DNA of 64,000 bases from positions 1 to 64,000 of the forward strand of contig JAXMBS010000005.1 in NCBI GenBank assembly GCA_046349775.1. Reading direction: 5' to 3'. The position numbers and the translations under genes were made by a program. The notes beneath the pieces were generated by a model, which searched no databases, was not told the origin of the DNA, and was given only the letters and a program-made list of their open reading frames with translations. Position 1 is the stretch's first letter; the number at the start of each line of letters is the position of its first letter. Source of the stretch: JAEUIG01 sp046349775 (GTDB lineage Bacteria; Planctomycetota; Planctomycetia; Planctomycetales; Planctomycetaceae). Shown in pieces: positions 34,776-44,609 of this stretch.

Positions 34776-36401
34776 CTAATATGCAAGCGCATAGCCGTCG
34801 CGTCGCGGGTCAGCGCCGGCCAGCCGCGATTGCGTAGCGGGATCGATCATCACACACTGGCCGCCGCCGACGTTCGCACTGTAGTCGCCGAGCGGCTCAA
34901 TTATATGCCCGCGGGCTGCCAACTCGTCGCGCACGGCGGCGGGGACGCGAGTTTCGATCTGCAGGCGAGTGCCTTCCAGCAGACGAAACCTCGGCGCCTC
35001 AATCGCCGCCTGAGGATCGGCGCCGAAATCGACGATGTTCATGATCATTTGTGGCGTCGTCTGCATGATGCCGTAGCTGCCCGGAGTCGCCACGGCAAAC
35101 CAGAACCGGTCTCCCTGGAAAACCTGCACCGGCGAAAGGCAGCAGGAACAGCGCTTACCCGGCGCGATCATGTTCGGCCCGTCGTAGCTGAGGTCAATCT
35201 CCGTATAGTGGCAGAAGTTATTGAGCGCCACGCCCGTTCCTGGCACGAACACCCCGGAACCGTATAGGTTCCCCAGCGACTGGGTGATGCTCGCGACGTT
35301 ACCGTGCGAATCTACGGCCGACAGATGCGTGGTCAGACCTTTTCCCTGATCCGCCTGGGCTGTTTTCGGGGCGATGTTCGGATTCCAGCGGTCCCCCTGC
35401 GTGATGGAGGCCCGGTCGGATGAAATGTCCCGCCGGCGATCCGCACAGTACGACTCCATCAGCAGCATTTTGATTGGCGTTGGCGCAAACCTCGGATCGC
35501 CGCCGTAGCGAATGCGGTCGGCGATCGCCAATTTCATCGCCTCGCTCAGCAGGTGCAGATGGTCGGTCGAATTGTGCTCCATGCCGCGAATATCGAACGC
35601 CTCCAGGATCTTCAGCGTCTGCAAAATCTGAAAGCCCTCGCAATTCGGCGGACAGGTGACGACACGCGAATTTCGGTAGCTGACCTCGATCGGAGATTCC
35701 CACTCCGGCCGGTAGCCGGCCAGATCGGCCTCGGTGAGCAGGCCCCCCTCGCTCTGGATGAAGTCGGCGATCGTCCGGCCGAGCTCCCCCTCGTAAAAAT
35801 ACCGCGGCCCGTGCTCGACCAGTTGTTCTAGTGTCCGGGCCAGGTCCGGCAACCGCAGCACGCCTCCCAGTTGCTTGGGGACCAGTTCGAGAATCGCCCG
35901 GCCGACCGCATTGACGTGACCTGGCGTGTGCCGCAGAACGGACAAGTTGTAGGGGTGCAGCGCAAAGCCGTTCCGTGCATGCCGAATCGCGCGTGCAAAC
36001 ACATCCGCAGGTGTGCGCGTGCCGTACTTCTCGAGCATCTCAAACCATCCGGCGACACTGCCTGGAATCATGCACGACTTGCTGCCGCGGCTGCGAGTTT
36101 CCGGAGTGAATTGATCGCGGGTGGCCTTGGCCGGTGCGGCGCCGCTGTAATTCAAGACTTTCGTTTCGCCGTCGGCGCGATGATACAGCAGATACCCGAT
36201 GCCACCGGGACCGCTCATGTACGGCTCGACGACGGCGAGCGTGGCCGCAGTGGCTACAATGGCGTCAATGGCATTGCCGCCGCTGCGCAGCATGTCCAGC
36301 CCGGCCGATGCGGCGAGCGGATGCGCCGCCGCGACGGCCCCTTCCAGTCCGCAAACAGTCGGCCTCGTCGTCGTCCAGGACCTGTCTGGCATGCGATGCA
36401 T
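34776..36401 (-). CDS. ggt: Gamma-glutamyltransferase
   Basis: An N-terminal-nucleophile hydrolase that cleaves gamma-glutamyl bonds such as those of glutathione. The autoprocessing site is visible as GKGLTTHLSAVDSHG, about residue 357 from the chosen start, where the first Thr becomes the nucleophile. The large-subunit AAAHPLAASAGLDMLRSGGN and AVVEPYMSGPGGIGYLL and the small-subunit SMxx-type loop (RCSCCLSPV) fit the family. The start is uncertain: ATG at 36473, 36401 or 36392. No clear signal peptide is seen in any. The loop has Cys-Cys where relatives often have Ser-Ser or Ser-Met. Confidence 0.88.
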   Translation of the reverse strand: MHRMPDRSWTTTRPTVCGLEGAVAAAHPLAASAGLDMLRSGGNAIDAIVATAATLAVVEPYMSGPGGIGYLLYHRADGETKVLNYSGAAPAKATRDQFTPETRSRGSKSCMIPGSVAGWFEMLEKYGTRTPADVFARAIRHARNGFALHPYNLSVLRHTPGHVNAVGRAILELVPKQLGGVLRLPDLARTLEQLVEHGPRYFYEGELGRTIADFIQSEGGLLTEADLAGYRPEWESPIEVSYRNSRVVTCPPNCEGFQILQTLKILEAFDIRGMEHNSTDHLHLLSEAMKLAIADRIRYGGDPRFAPTPIKMLLMESYCADRRRDISSDRASITQGDRWNPNIAPKTAQADQGKGLTTHLSAVDSHGNVASITQSLGNLYGSGVFVPGTGVALNNFCHYTEIDLSYDGPNMIAPGKRCSCCLSPVQVFQGDRFWFAVATPGSYGIMQTTPQMIMNIVDFGADPQAAIEAPRFRLLEGTRLQIETRVPAAVRDELAARGHIIEPLGDYSANVGGGQCVMIDPATQSRLAGADPRRDGYALAY

Positions 36402-36568
36402 TCTTTCAGCGGCAGCCGTTGCTCTCGCGCAGGCCGGTATCGGCGTCGATTCTAGTGGAACGAACCCTCTCATCGACAGGCGGAAGCGGTTACTGTAGCG
36501 ACGTTCGCCGACGAAGGATCCGGAACAAGACTGCTGCCGGCGGAATCGGGACCCGAAACTCGGATGTC

Positions 36569-37678
36569 ATGAAAATCGATCGCATCGAGCTGTATCACGT
36601 GGCGATGCCGCTGATCTTCCCGTGGCGGACCGCGTACGGGGAGGATGCCGCCATCCACGCGGTGCTGTGCCGGCTGTGCAGCGGATCGCTGGATGGCTGG
36701 GGCGAAGCCGCGCCGTTTGCCGCACCGTGTTACAGCCCGGAGTGGGCCGGCGGCGCGTTTGCGGTTGCACGCGACTGGCTGGGTCCGGCGCTGCTCGGGA
36801 AGGAGATCGCCAGCGGAGAACAATTGCAGAGCGCGCTGTCGCTGTTCAAAGGGAACCCGTTCGCGAAGGGGGCGCTTGATACGGCCTGGTGGAGCCTGTA
36901 TTCGCGGCAGGAGGCGCGGCCGCTGCATGAACTGCTCGGGGGGAAGCGCAGCGAGGCGGCCGTCGGGGCGGATTTCGGTGTGATGGACAGCCTGGACGAC
37001 CTGCTGGAGAACGTCGATGGCGCCGTTGCGCAGAAGTTTCCGCGCATCAAGCTGAAGTTCCGGCCGGGGTGGGACGTGTCCATGCTCGAAGCCGTTCGCC
37101 AGCGGCAGCCGACGCACACGATCCACATCGACTGCAACAGCGGCTACCGGCTTCGCGATGCAGAACTCTTCGAGAAGCTCGATCGGTTCCACCTGGCGAT
37201 GATTGAACAGCCGTTGCAGCACGACGACGTCGTGGACCACGCGGCCTTGCAGCGACGGATCAAGACGCCGGTCTGTCTGGACGAGAGCGTTGTGTCGCTG
37301 GACCGGGCTCGGCAGGCGATTGAGCTGGGGAGCTGCCGGTACGTCAACATCAAGCCGGGGCGCGTGGGCGGCCTGACAAATGCCGTGGCGATCCACAATC
37401 TGTGCCGCGAGGCGGGGATCCCCTGCTGGGTCGGCGGGATGCTGGAGAGCGCCGTCGGCGCGGCCCACTGCTGTGCCCTCGCGATGCTGGACAATTTCAC
37501 CTACCCGGCCGACATCTTTCCGAGCAGCCGGTTTTATCACGAGGACCTGGCCGACCCGCCTTTGGAACTGGATCGCACGGCGGACGGCACGCCGTGCGTG
37601 CGAGCGCCGCTGGACCTGCCGACGCCGCATCCTGATCGACTGAAGAAGCTGACGATTGAAAGCGCGGTGCTGCGCTGA
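36569..37678 (+). CDS. menC: Enolase-superfamily o-succinylbenzoate synthase-like
   Basis: A 369-residue enolase-superfamily enzyme, read as o-succinylbenzoate synthase of menaquinone synthesis, with N-acylamino-acid racemase as the alternative (the two overlap). Visible catalytic residues: Lys161/Lys163 in RIKLKF, Asp188 in HIDCN, Glu213 in MIEQPL, Asp238 in CLDES, and Lys262 in NIKPGRVGG. MLESAVGAAH near the end is typical. No other men gene is in the window. The ATG at 36569 replaces a longer upstream frame that crosses the ggt start. Confidence 0.82.
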   Translation: MKIDRIELYHVAMPLIFPWRTAYGEDAAIHAVLCRLCSGSLDGWGEAAPFAAPCYSPEWAGGAFAVARDWLGPALLGKEIASGEQLQSALSLFKGNPFAKGALDTAWWSLYSRQEARPLHELLGGKRSEAAVGADFGVMDSLDDLLENVDGAVAQKFPRIKLKFRPGWDVSMLEAVRQRQPTHTIHIDCNSGYRLRDAELFEKLDRFHLAMIEQPLQHDDVVDHAALQRRIKTPVCLDESVVSLDRARQAIELGSCRYVNIKPGRVGGLTNAVAIHNLCREAGIPCWVGGMLESAVGAAHCCALAMLDNFTYPADIFPSSRFYHEDLADPPLELDRTADGTPCVRAPLDLPTPHPDRLKKLTIESAVLR

Positions 37679-37886
37679 CAGTGCGAGCGAGGTGTCGAGT
37701 GGACCTGCAGAATGCCACTCGCAATCGCACGATGTTCCGGTTCATCCGGGGGCTGACGCCGCCGCGCGTGCAATTCCAGGCGAATTGACACCCTCGCCAG
37801 CGCTTCGGGCTAGTCTCGAAGCCGTCTCTATTCAAGCTGCGCGTCCACATAGCGGCGACCGCAGTGAGGCGAAATGATCGCGTACC

Positions 37887-37910
37887 CGCTTCCTGACGGT
37901 CGCGGCTCGT
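37887..37910. repeat. TGACGGTCGCGGCT repeat, copy 2
   Basis: CGCTTCCTGACGGTCGCGGC in the menC/AKR gap; see 6245. A GCGCTTCGGGCTAG word is at 37799-37812. Confidence 0.6.
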
Positions 37911-37968
37911 CGCGGCGTGTGCTCTAATCGGCGGCGACGAAGAGGTTCCGGCGACCCACGAACATGCG

Positions 37969-38982
37969 GTGAACACGATGGACTATCGACAACTGGGACG
38001 CTGCGGCGCGCGGGTCTCTCCGATCTGCCTGGGCACGATGATGTTCGGCGGACAGACGTCTGAAGCGGATTCGATCCGGATCACTCACAAGGCGATCGAT
38101 CTGGGGATCAACTTCATCGACACGGCGAACATGTACAACGCCGGCGCGTCGGAAGTCGCCGTCGGCAAGGCGATCGCCGACCGGCGCGACGCGGTCATTC
38201 TGGCGACCAAAGGACGCCAGAAGATGGGGGAGCGGCCGAACGACTGGGGCGGCAGCCGCGTGCACCTGATGCGCGAGCTCGACAACAGCCTGCGGCGGCT
38301 GAACCTGGATGACGTGGACATTTACTACCATCACGCACCGGATGAGACAACGCCCATTGATGAAACCCTGCGGGCGATGGACGACATGGTCAAGAGCGGG
38401 CGGGTGCGATACATCGCCTGCTCGAACTTCCGCGCCTGGCGGCTGTGCGAGGCGCTCTGGACCAGCGACCGGCTGAATCTGAACAGGTTTGTCTGTGCGC
38501 AGCCGCTGTACAACATCGTCAACCGCGACATCGAAGTCGAACTGCTGCCGCTGTGCCGCGAACACGGGATCGGCGTCGTCAGCTACAGTCCGCTGGCCCG
38601 CGGCATTCTTACCGGCAAATACCGGCCGGGGGAACCGTTTCCGGAGGGGAGCCGCGCATCGCGCAACGACCCCCGCATGCGGCAGGCGGAACTCCGCGAG
38701 GCGAGCCTCGAGATTTCGCAGCGGCTTACAGCGCATTGCGAGAAGAAGGGGTGTTCATCGAGCCAGTTCGCGCTGGCGTGGTGCCTGGCGAACCCGATCC
38801 TGACGTCGGTCATCATCGGCCCCAAAACCGAGGCGCAATTCGACGACAACCTCAGCAGCCTGAGCGTCGAGATCACCGCAGACGACGAAGCGTTCGTCAA
38901 CGCGCTGGTTCCCCCCGGCGAGCACAGCGGCAAGGGTTTTCAGGACACGGCGTACCCGATCACGGGCCGTCCGTGTCGATGA
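37969..38982 (+). CDS. Aldo/keto reductase
   Basis: A NADPH-dependent oxidoreductase of the (beta/alpha)8 AKR superfamily, 337 residues. The catalytic tetrad is visible: Asp51 and Tyr56 (FIDTANMYN), Lys81 (ATKG) and His121/122 (YYHHAPD). Cofactor loops (YSPLARGILTGKY; SVIIGPKTEAQFDDNL) are normal. Substrate not decided. Confidence 0.88.
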   Translation: MNTMDYRQLGRCGARVSPICLGTMMFGGQTSEADSIRITHKAIDLGINFIDTANMYNAGASEVAVGKAIADRRDAVILATKGRQKMGERPNDWGGSRVHLMRELDNSLRRLNLDDVDIYYHHAPDETTPIDETLRAMDDMVKSGRVRYIACSNFRAWRLCEALWTSDRLNLNRFVCAQPLYNIVNRDIEVELLPLCREHGIGVVSYSPLARGILTGKYRPGEPFPEGSRASRNDPRMRQAELREASLEISQRLTAHCEKKGCSSSQFALAWCLANPILTSVIIGPKTEAQFDDNLSSLSVEITADDEAFVNALVPPGEHSGKGFQDTAYPITGRPCR

Positions 38983-39029
38983 TGCTTCGGCGCGTCGCCG
39001 GCGACCGGATGTGTATGGTCCGGCGGGCG

Positions 39030-40550
39030 TCACCAGTTGAAGTCGAAGCGCGTCGCGAGGATATCGGAGGACGTCGCTCCGAAGACCGCCCCGTTCGTCG
39101 TGTTCGGGTGGATGTAGTCGAACATGAGCCGCGTGCGGTCCGACCAGTACCAGTTGAAGCCGGCCGTGATATCGCTGTAGACGCCTTGGCTGACGGCGTT
39201 CAGATTCAGATACGAGTGGCGGATCTTCAGTTCCCACGCGCCCCAACTGCAGCCGGCAGGAGTGCCGAACACGTTGTTGTGGGGCAACGTGCGGCCGAAC
39301 TGAGCACCGTGTTGTCCAAACCGCTCGTAGGCGCGGTTCTCACCGGTCAGGAAGTAGCTGGCGTGAGCATACCAGCCATAGAAGGTCTGTGGATCGCCCT
39401 GCCGCATATCGACGCTGGAGACATACGCCTCGCTCTGAACCGTAAACGGCCCCATCACCGCCGCGAACTCGACGTTGGCATTGGTATACGAGTTCGCATT
39501 AAGCACACCGGAATTAATGATCTGAGGCCCCTGGTGGATCTGCGGCCGTGCAGCAAACTGCACCTGGTCGTTTTGATCGTACGTGTACAGGATGCCGGCG
39601 CCGGTATGGATCACGAAACGACCGTTGGACGGCTCGTCATAGTAGGGCACCCAGTTCACGCGGCCTGAGACTCGGTAGCCCTGGTTGTTGTCAATTCTCA
39701 GCCTCAGGCCTTCGGTGATGCTGTCGAAGAACACGCCCGTGGCCCAGCTCAGACTTTGGTCGTCGGTGCAGTTGTAAGTGGCGAGTCCAATTTCGCGGTC
39801 CGCAGTGAAGACCCCGGCAATCGCCGGAATCGAGCGTTCCAGAAAGACGCTGAACCGGTCGTTCGTCACCTGTTCGAGGCCGAACGGCACAAAGAAGTTG
39901 CCGACCCGCACGCGGCCGAGCCACGGCACCTCGTTGATTGAGAAGTACGCATCCTTGACCTGCGGCGTCGTGTAGCTGTTGGCGCCAGTCCCGACGGTCT
40001 CCGGCTCCAGCGTCATCTGTAAGCGAAAGTCATAGACTCCGTATCCCGTCCCGTCCGCCGTCAATCGCAGGCGCCGGAATTCGAAGTAATCGTGCGTATT
40101 TGGAATCGATCGGCTGTGGTCCGCCCAGTTGATGTAATCTCCCTGCACGTCGCCGCCCATCTTGACGTTCCATTTGTCCTCAGAAACGTCAATCCAGCCT
40201 TTCAGTTTCAGTTCGTCGTCGGCTTTCTTTTTTTTGTCATCGTCGGCTTTCTTCTGTTCCGTCTCGGCGCGATTGGCTTCTGCGGCTTCGAGTTCTTCAA
40301 TGCGCCTGAGCAAAATGCCGTACCGGTCGTCGCCGGAAAGGTCCGATTGCGGCTGGAAATCCACGGGGGGGGCCGGAGGCGGGGCATTGCCTGCAAGGGC
40401 CTCTTGGGCCGGCTCTGCCAGTTGCAGCGTCACAAGCGCAGCATCTGTGGACGGAGGGAGTCCGTCGGCAGGCGTGTCTGAGGCGAACAACGGAAGGCTC
40501 AGCAGGAGCACCACGAGCCGCCAGACCGATCGGAACGGAGCGGAAGCCAT
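39030..40550 (-). CDS. Phosphate-selective porin O/P-like outer-membrane protein
   Basis: A 506-residue protein with a signal peptide (to about residue 24), a coiled/charged stretch (about 80-115, rich in Lys and Asp), then a 16-strand-type beta barrel. Alternating aromatic strands include NFFVPFGLEQVTNDRF, GVYDFRLQMTLEPE and NVEFAAVMGPF. It ends with SSDILATRFDFNW, the C-terminal aromatic typical of barrel-assembly recognition. The OprO/OprP family takes up anions; specificity cannot be read. It is divergent from the patatin gene. The gap 40551-40931 shows no gene, only a weak hairpin about 40662-40684. Confidence 0.8.
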   Translation of the reverse strand: MASAPFRSVWRLVVLLLSLPLFASDTPADGLPPSTDAALVTLQLAEPAQEALAGNAPPPAPPVDFQPQSDLSGDDRYGILLRRIEELEAAEANRAETEQKKADDDKKKKADDELKLKGWIDVSEDKWNVKMGGDVQGDYINWADHSRSIPNTHDYFEFRRLRLTADGTGYGVYDFRLQMTLEPETVGTGANSYTTPQVKDAYFSINEVPWLGRVRVGNFFVPFGLEQVTNDRFSVFLERSIPAIAGVFTADREIGLATYNCTDDQSLSWATGVFFDSITEGLRLRIDNNQGYRVSGRVNWVPYYDEPSNGRFVIHTGAGILYTYDQNDQVQFAARPQIHQGPQIINSGVLNANSYTNANVEFAAVMGPFTVQSEAYVSSVDMRQGDPQTFYGWYAHASYFLTGENRAYERFGQHGAQFGRTLPHNNVFGTPAGCSWGAWELKIRHSYLNLNAVSQGVYSDITAGFNWYWSDRTRLMFDYIHPNTTNGAVFGATSSDILATRFDFNW

Positions 40551-40931
40551 CGACGGACCACTTCCTGGAATCGGGCCGGTTCGTTGATTGGTACGGAGTG
40601 CGACAAGGGGCGCAACTGCGCCCGGGGGCCTCCGGTGGTCCGGTCAGCGAAGATGTAGCGGTTATTCCGGCCGTCACCGGGAATATCGACCGTTCCTGAG
40701 GGACAAGATGAAGCAAACTCAAGTCGCGTGCCGGGTGCCGCTCGACGGGGACCGGCCGAACCTGCCGGTGGCGGGTGAATTGCAGTGGACGATCAGGATT
40801 CCAAGACGTTTCGCACGGTAGGATTTCGAGGCGTCAACGGTCCGGGCGATTCCGGGGAGTCGCAACGGGGTGCTCTGTGCGACCCGAGCGGGCCGCGGAT
40901 GATCATCCGCCAGGGGACAGGAGCGACGGCA

Positions 40932-41855
40932 ATGGCGCAGCGGCGAGTGACGCTCGCACTGGGTGGCGGCGGCGCCCGGGGTGTCGCTCATCTGGGCGTC
41001 ATCGAAGAGGTGCTCCGTGCCGGGTGGGATGTCGGCCGCGTCTTCGGCATCAGCATCGGCAGCCTGGCTGGAGCGATGTACGCGTTCGATCCGGAGATCG
41101 ACGTCGTGCAGCGACGCGCGCTTGACTACCTGCTGTCAGCGGAGTTCGCGGAGCGGCAGCGGGATCTGATGCAGGCCAAGCCGCTGGACGCAGACGCACC
41201 CGGCGGCATGTTTGCGTGGTATCACAGCGTGGTCGAATACCTGCAGGCGCATCAGAAACTCACGCGTGCGATTACACGGCGATCGCTGCTGCCGGGGGCG
41301 CTGCTGGAAGAAGTCTGCCAGCATCTGTTGCCGGACGCGGACATTGCCGACGCGGTGATTCCGCTGGGAGTTGTGGCGGTCGATCTGCACTCGGGCGAGC
41401 CGGTGGTGCTGGAACGCGGTCCCGTGCGGATCGCCGTGCAGGCGTCAGCATCGCTGCCGGGAATTTTTCCGCCCGTGGAGCTGGACGGCCGGTTGTTGTG
41501 CGACCTGGGCGTGGTGGCGTCGCTGCCGGCGCGGATGGCGCGGCAGATGGAAGCATTACCCGTCATCGCCGTGGACGTGGCGTCACCGCTAAAGCCCGTC
41601 CAGTGCGCAACCGCGCTGGATGTGTTGATGCGGATGATGGAAATCGGCGAATGGATGTTTCGCGACGAACTGCGGCGGGCGGCGGACGTGGTGATTGAAC
41701 CCGACGTGGGGGACATCCATTGGGCCGATTTTTCGAAGTCTGCGTCGCTGGTCGAGATTGGACGCACCGCAGCGCGCGAGGTGCTGCGCGACTTTCGCCC
41801 CAACAGTTCGTGGTATCAGCGCATCTGGACTCTCGGCAGAGGCACCGTGCGCTGA
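40932..41855 (+). CDS. Patatin-like phospholipase
   Basis: A lipid acyl hydrolase with a Ser-Asp dyad. From the chosen ATG, the oxyanion loop GGGGARG is at 11-17, the nucleophile elbow GISIGS at 39-44 (Ser41) and the Asp in LCDLGVVASLPA. AGGAG stands eight bases before the ATG at 40932 and fixes the start over a longer frame from 40785. Length is 307. The usual DGG is DLG here. Cytoplasmic or membrane-peripheral location is likely (no signal peptide). Confidence 0.85.
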   Translation: MAQRRVTLALGGGGARGVAHLGVIEEVLRAGWDVGRVFGISIGSLAGAMYAFDPEIDVVQRRALDYLLSAEFAERQRDLMQAKPLDADAPGGMFAWYHSVVEYLQAHQKLTRAITRRSLLPGALLEEVCQHLLPDADIADAVIPLGVVAVDLHSGEPVVLERGPVRIAVQASASLPGIFPPVELDGRLLCDLGVVASLPARMARQMEALPVIAVDVASPLKPVQCATALDVLMRMMEIGEWMFRDELRRAADVVIEPDVGDIHWADFSKSASLVEIGRTAAREVLRDFRPNSSWYQRIWTLGRGTVR

Positions 41856-42126
41856 CGGGAAATCACGCCCGAACGCTGTCATAACCGGTGCAGGCGGCGG
41901 ATGTTCGGTCGGCGGCGGCGAAAGTCGTCCCGACAGCCATTTGACGACCGGCAAATTCGGTCGAAAGATTCCACAAAGCGAATTTCGCGGGTCAGGGCTG
42001 GGAATCGAACAGTTGCAGTTATCGGCCGTAGTGCATGGAAGCGATGTAAGAGGGAGGCCATTCCCGACGGACGATATCCATTCAGGGTCCCGCCTGCCCT
42101 GGCTCGCCCGATCATGAGGTGACCCC

Positions 42127-43893
42127 ATGGTGTCGCTGAATCGAAATCGGACGAACGGCAAGGGTGACGCTGTGAGCGAAGGATCCTGGTTGCGCGAGTT
42201 CGGCAGGTGGAAGGCAAACGGCCACCACCACGGGAAGCCGTGGCATGCCCACTACCCGCAGGGAGTTCCGACCGAACTCGCCTATCCAGAGCAACAACTC
42301 GGCTGGTTGCTCCGTCAGGCCGCCGAGCGATATCCCAACCGGGTCGCTATCCATTATTATCACGAGCAGCTGACTTACAGCGAATTGCTGGACCGGGCTG
42401 AGCGGCTGGCGAGTGTGTTCATCCGGGAAGGTCTGCAACCCGGCGATCGCGTGGGGATTCTGCTGCCCAACCTGCCGGAGTCGATCATTTCGCTGTTCGC
42501 GACCTGGATGGCCGGCGGCGTGGTGGTCTCGTTGAGTCCGCTGATGGTGGCCGACGAAGTCGGCGCTCTCGTGGCAGCGACCGGCTGCCGGTTCGTGGTG
42601 ACGCTGGATGTTCTCTCGCCGCTGGTCTGCCACGACGAACATCCGCCGGAACTGGTGATCATGTCGAGTCTGTCCGGACGTCTGAGCCGGCTGGAGCTCA
42701 TGGCCTACGCGTGGGTGCGATTCCAGAGGATCGGATTCCGGTCGGCATGCGCACAGACGCGCGTGATGCGGTTTGACGATGCGATCGAAAGCGTCGGGAG
42801 TTCCAAGACATTTGCCGGCGGCGACATGCATGACCCGGCGTTCGTGCTGCCGACCGGGGGGACGACCGGCAAGCCGAAGGCCGTCACGCTGGCTCACAGC
42901 AATCTGATCGCGCAGGCGTGGCAACTGTCGCATTGGTCGCGCGGGCATCATGGCGAGGAAACGATTCTGGCCGTGCTGCCGTTCTTCCACAGTTACGGCC
43001 TGTCGACGTCCATCATGATGGGCATGGCCCTGGGCGCTACGCTGGTGCTGCATCACCGCTTCCGCCCGGCGTCCGTTGTGCGGCTGATGGAGACGCATCG
43101 GCCGACGATCTTCCTGGCGGTCCCGGCGATGCTCGCCGCGATGAACACGCAGGTCCTGCGCGAGGGAGACTACGAGCTGGATTCACTGCGATCTGTCATG
43201 TCGGGCGGGGCTCCGCTGCCGCTGGAAATCGCGTCGGAGTTTCAGGAGCACACCGGGGCGACGGTCGTGGAAGGGTACGGCCTGTCCGAGGCCGGACCGG
43301 TCACGCACGTCGGACCGCTCGATGGGACTGCGATTCCCGGAACCATCGGTCTGCCGATCCCGGATACGGACGCGCGAATCATCGATCCGGCGAAGGGAAG
43401 CGATTCGCTGCCGCCGAACACCGTGGGCGAACTGCTGGTGCGCGGTCCGCAGGTGATGCTCGGCTACTGGCAGAATCCGGAAGCGACGGCCAAGGTGCTG
43501 CAAGACGGGTGGCTGCATACGGGCGATCTCGCGTCGTGCGACGAGCGGGGGTTCTTCAAGATCGTCGACCGGATCAAAGATCTGATCATCACGTCGGGGT
43601 TCAACGTCTATCCCGCGGACGTGGAGGAAGTACTGCGGACGTATCCGGGCGTGAAAGACGTCGCCGTAATTGGCGTGCCGGACGATGAGCGCGGTGAAGT
43701 CGTCAAAGCCGTGCTGGTCATGGAAAACGCGAAGACGTTCCACCGCCGTCCGTTTGACGAGTTCACGCGGCAGAAACTGGCGGCGCACAAGCGACCGCGG
43801 ATCATCGACGTCCAGCAGGAGGACCTGCCGCGCAACTTCCTGGGGAAGGTGCTGCGCCGTGAACTGCGTCACGCCCCGGTGAAAACGGCCTAG
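42127..43893 (+). CDS. AMP-dependent acyl-CoA ligase-like enzyme
   Basis: An adenylate-forming enzyme, probably a fatty acyl-CoA/acyl-AMP ligase, 588 residues. The P-loop PTGGTTGKPKAVTLAH is at about 240-255. VEGYGLSEAGPVTH, the YWQNPEATAKVLQDGWLHTG hinge, RIKDLIITSGFNVYP and the catalytic Lys in LPRNFLGKVLRREL follow in order. GAGGTG stands five bases before the ATG. It could pair with the OleA-like gene at 9822, but they are far apart. Confidence 0.85.
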   Translation: MVSLNRNRTNGKGDAVSEGSWLREFGRWKANGHHHGKPWHAHYPQGVPTELAYPEQQLGWLLRQAAERYPNRVAIHYYHEQLTYSELLDRAERLASVFIREGLQPGDRVGILLPNLPESIISLFATWMAGGVVVSLSPLMVADEVGALVAATGCRFVVTLDVLSPLVCHDEHPPELVIMSSLSGRLSRLELMAYAWVRFQRIGFRSACAQTRVMRFDDAIESVGSSKTFAGGDMHDPAFVLPTGGTTGKPKAVTLAHSNLIAQAWQLSHWSRGHHGEETILAVLPFFHSYGLSTSIMMGMALGATLVLHHRFRPASVVRLMETHRPTIFLAVPAMLAAMNTQVLREGDYELDSLRSVMSGGAPLPLEIASEFQEHTGATVVEGYGLSEAGPVTHVGPLDGTAIPGTIGLPIPDTDARIIDPAKGSDSLPPNTVGELLVRGPQVMLGYWQNPEATAKVLQDGWLHTGDLASCDERGFFKIVDRIKDLIITSGFNVYPADVEEVLRTYPGVKDVAVIGVPDDERGEVVKAVLVMENAKTFHRRPFDEFTRQKLAAHKRPRIIDVQQEDLPRNFLGKVLRRELRHAPVKTA

Positions 43894-43984
43894 GTGATTT
43901 GAGCGCGTGAGGTGAGGGAACGTAAGTTCGCGCCGGCTACGGAATGGCGCCACGCCGCTGCCGGCGATCAGGATCGCCTCACCG

Positions 43985-44129
43985 TGCGCCCCCTTCCCCG
44001 ACCCTCCCGCCGTGAAAGCGCGGAGGGAGGGAGATGCTTGCTTGTGCCGCAAACCGGGGGTATCGCTGCGCTCGCCTGTCGGCTCACTTCGCTCAAACCC
44101 TGGCTATAGTCTGCGACCCCGATGGGGTG
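43985..44129. repeat. ~140-bp composite repeat, copy B
   Basis: Same order of words as copy A: CCCCCTTCCCCGACCC, an AAAGCGCGGAGGGAGG arm, ACCGGGGGTATCGCTGC, CACTTCGCTCAAACCC, GGCTATAGTCTGCGACCCC. It is directly upstream of the decayed 44.6-48.1 kb locus and in the same orientation as copy C. Similarity to copy C extends weakly to about 44206. Confidence 0.8.
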
Positions 44130-44609
44130 TCCCCGATCACATCTCATTTGAGGTTGATACTGTTCAGTTCCCGGTCGAACGAACCGACAAGACAGATCGT
44201 GCCTAACGGGGTGGGCGCCCGGGCGGATGAGGGGAAATGCACGCACGCGTACGGATGGTCCCTTGCGGGTACCCCCGGGTACCTCTCCCCGAATCAAGTC
44301 CCTCATGGGGTAGGCGCATCGCGGGAAGGCCGAAGTGTGCGGATTGCCGACCGCCAATTGCGGGGCCAATCCTCTGCGACGCCCTGTCGATGGCCAGAAT
44401 TCGGTATCGCAAGGTGTTCTCGCCTGCCCGGCCAACTGTAGAATCACCCTTGTGATCCCGTGGTCTTCAGGCGGTGAACCTGCAAGTGGCGGGCGCCGTT
44501 CTCCGGATCAGGTACGCTGCGGCGGGAGGCGCTCTGGCTTTACTTGCTGACGATTGCGGCGTACGCTTTGCTGTTGTGCTGATATTCACCCCGGTTCTCA
44601 CCTGGTCCC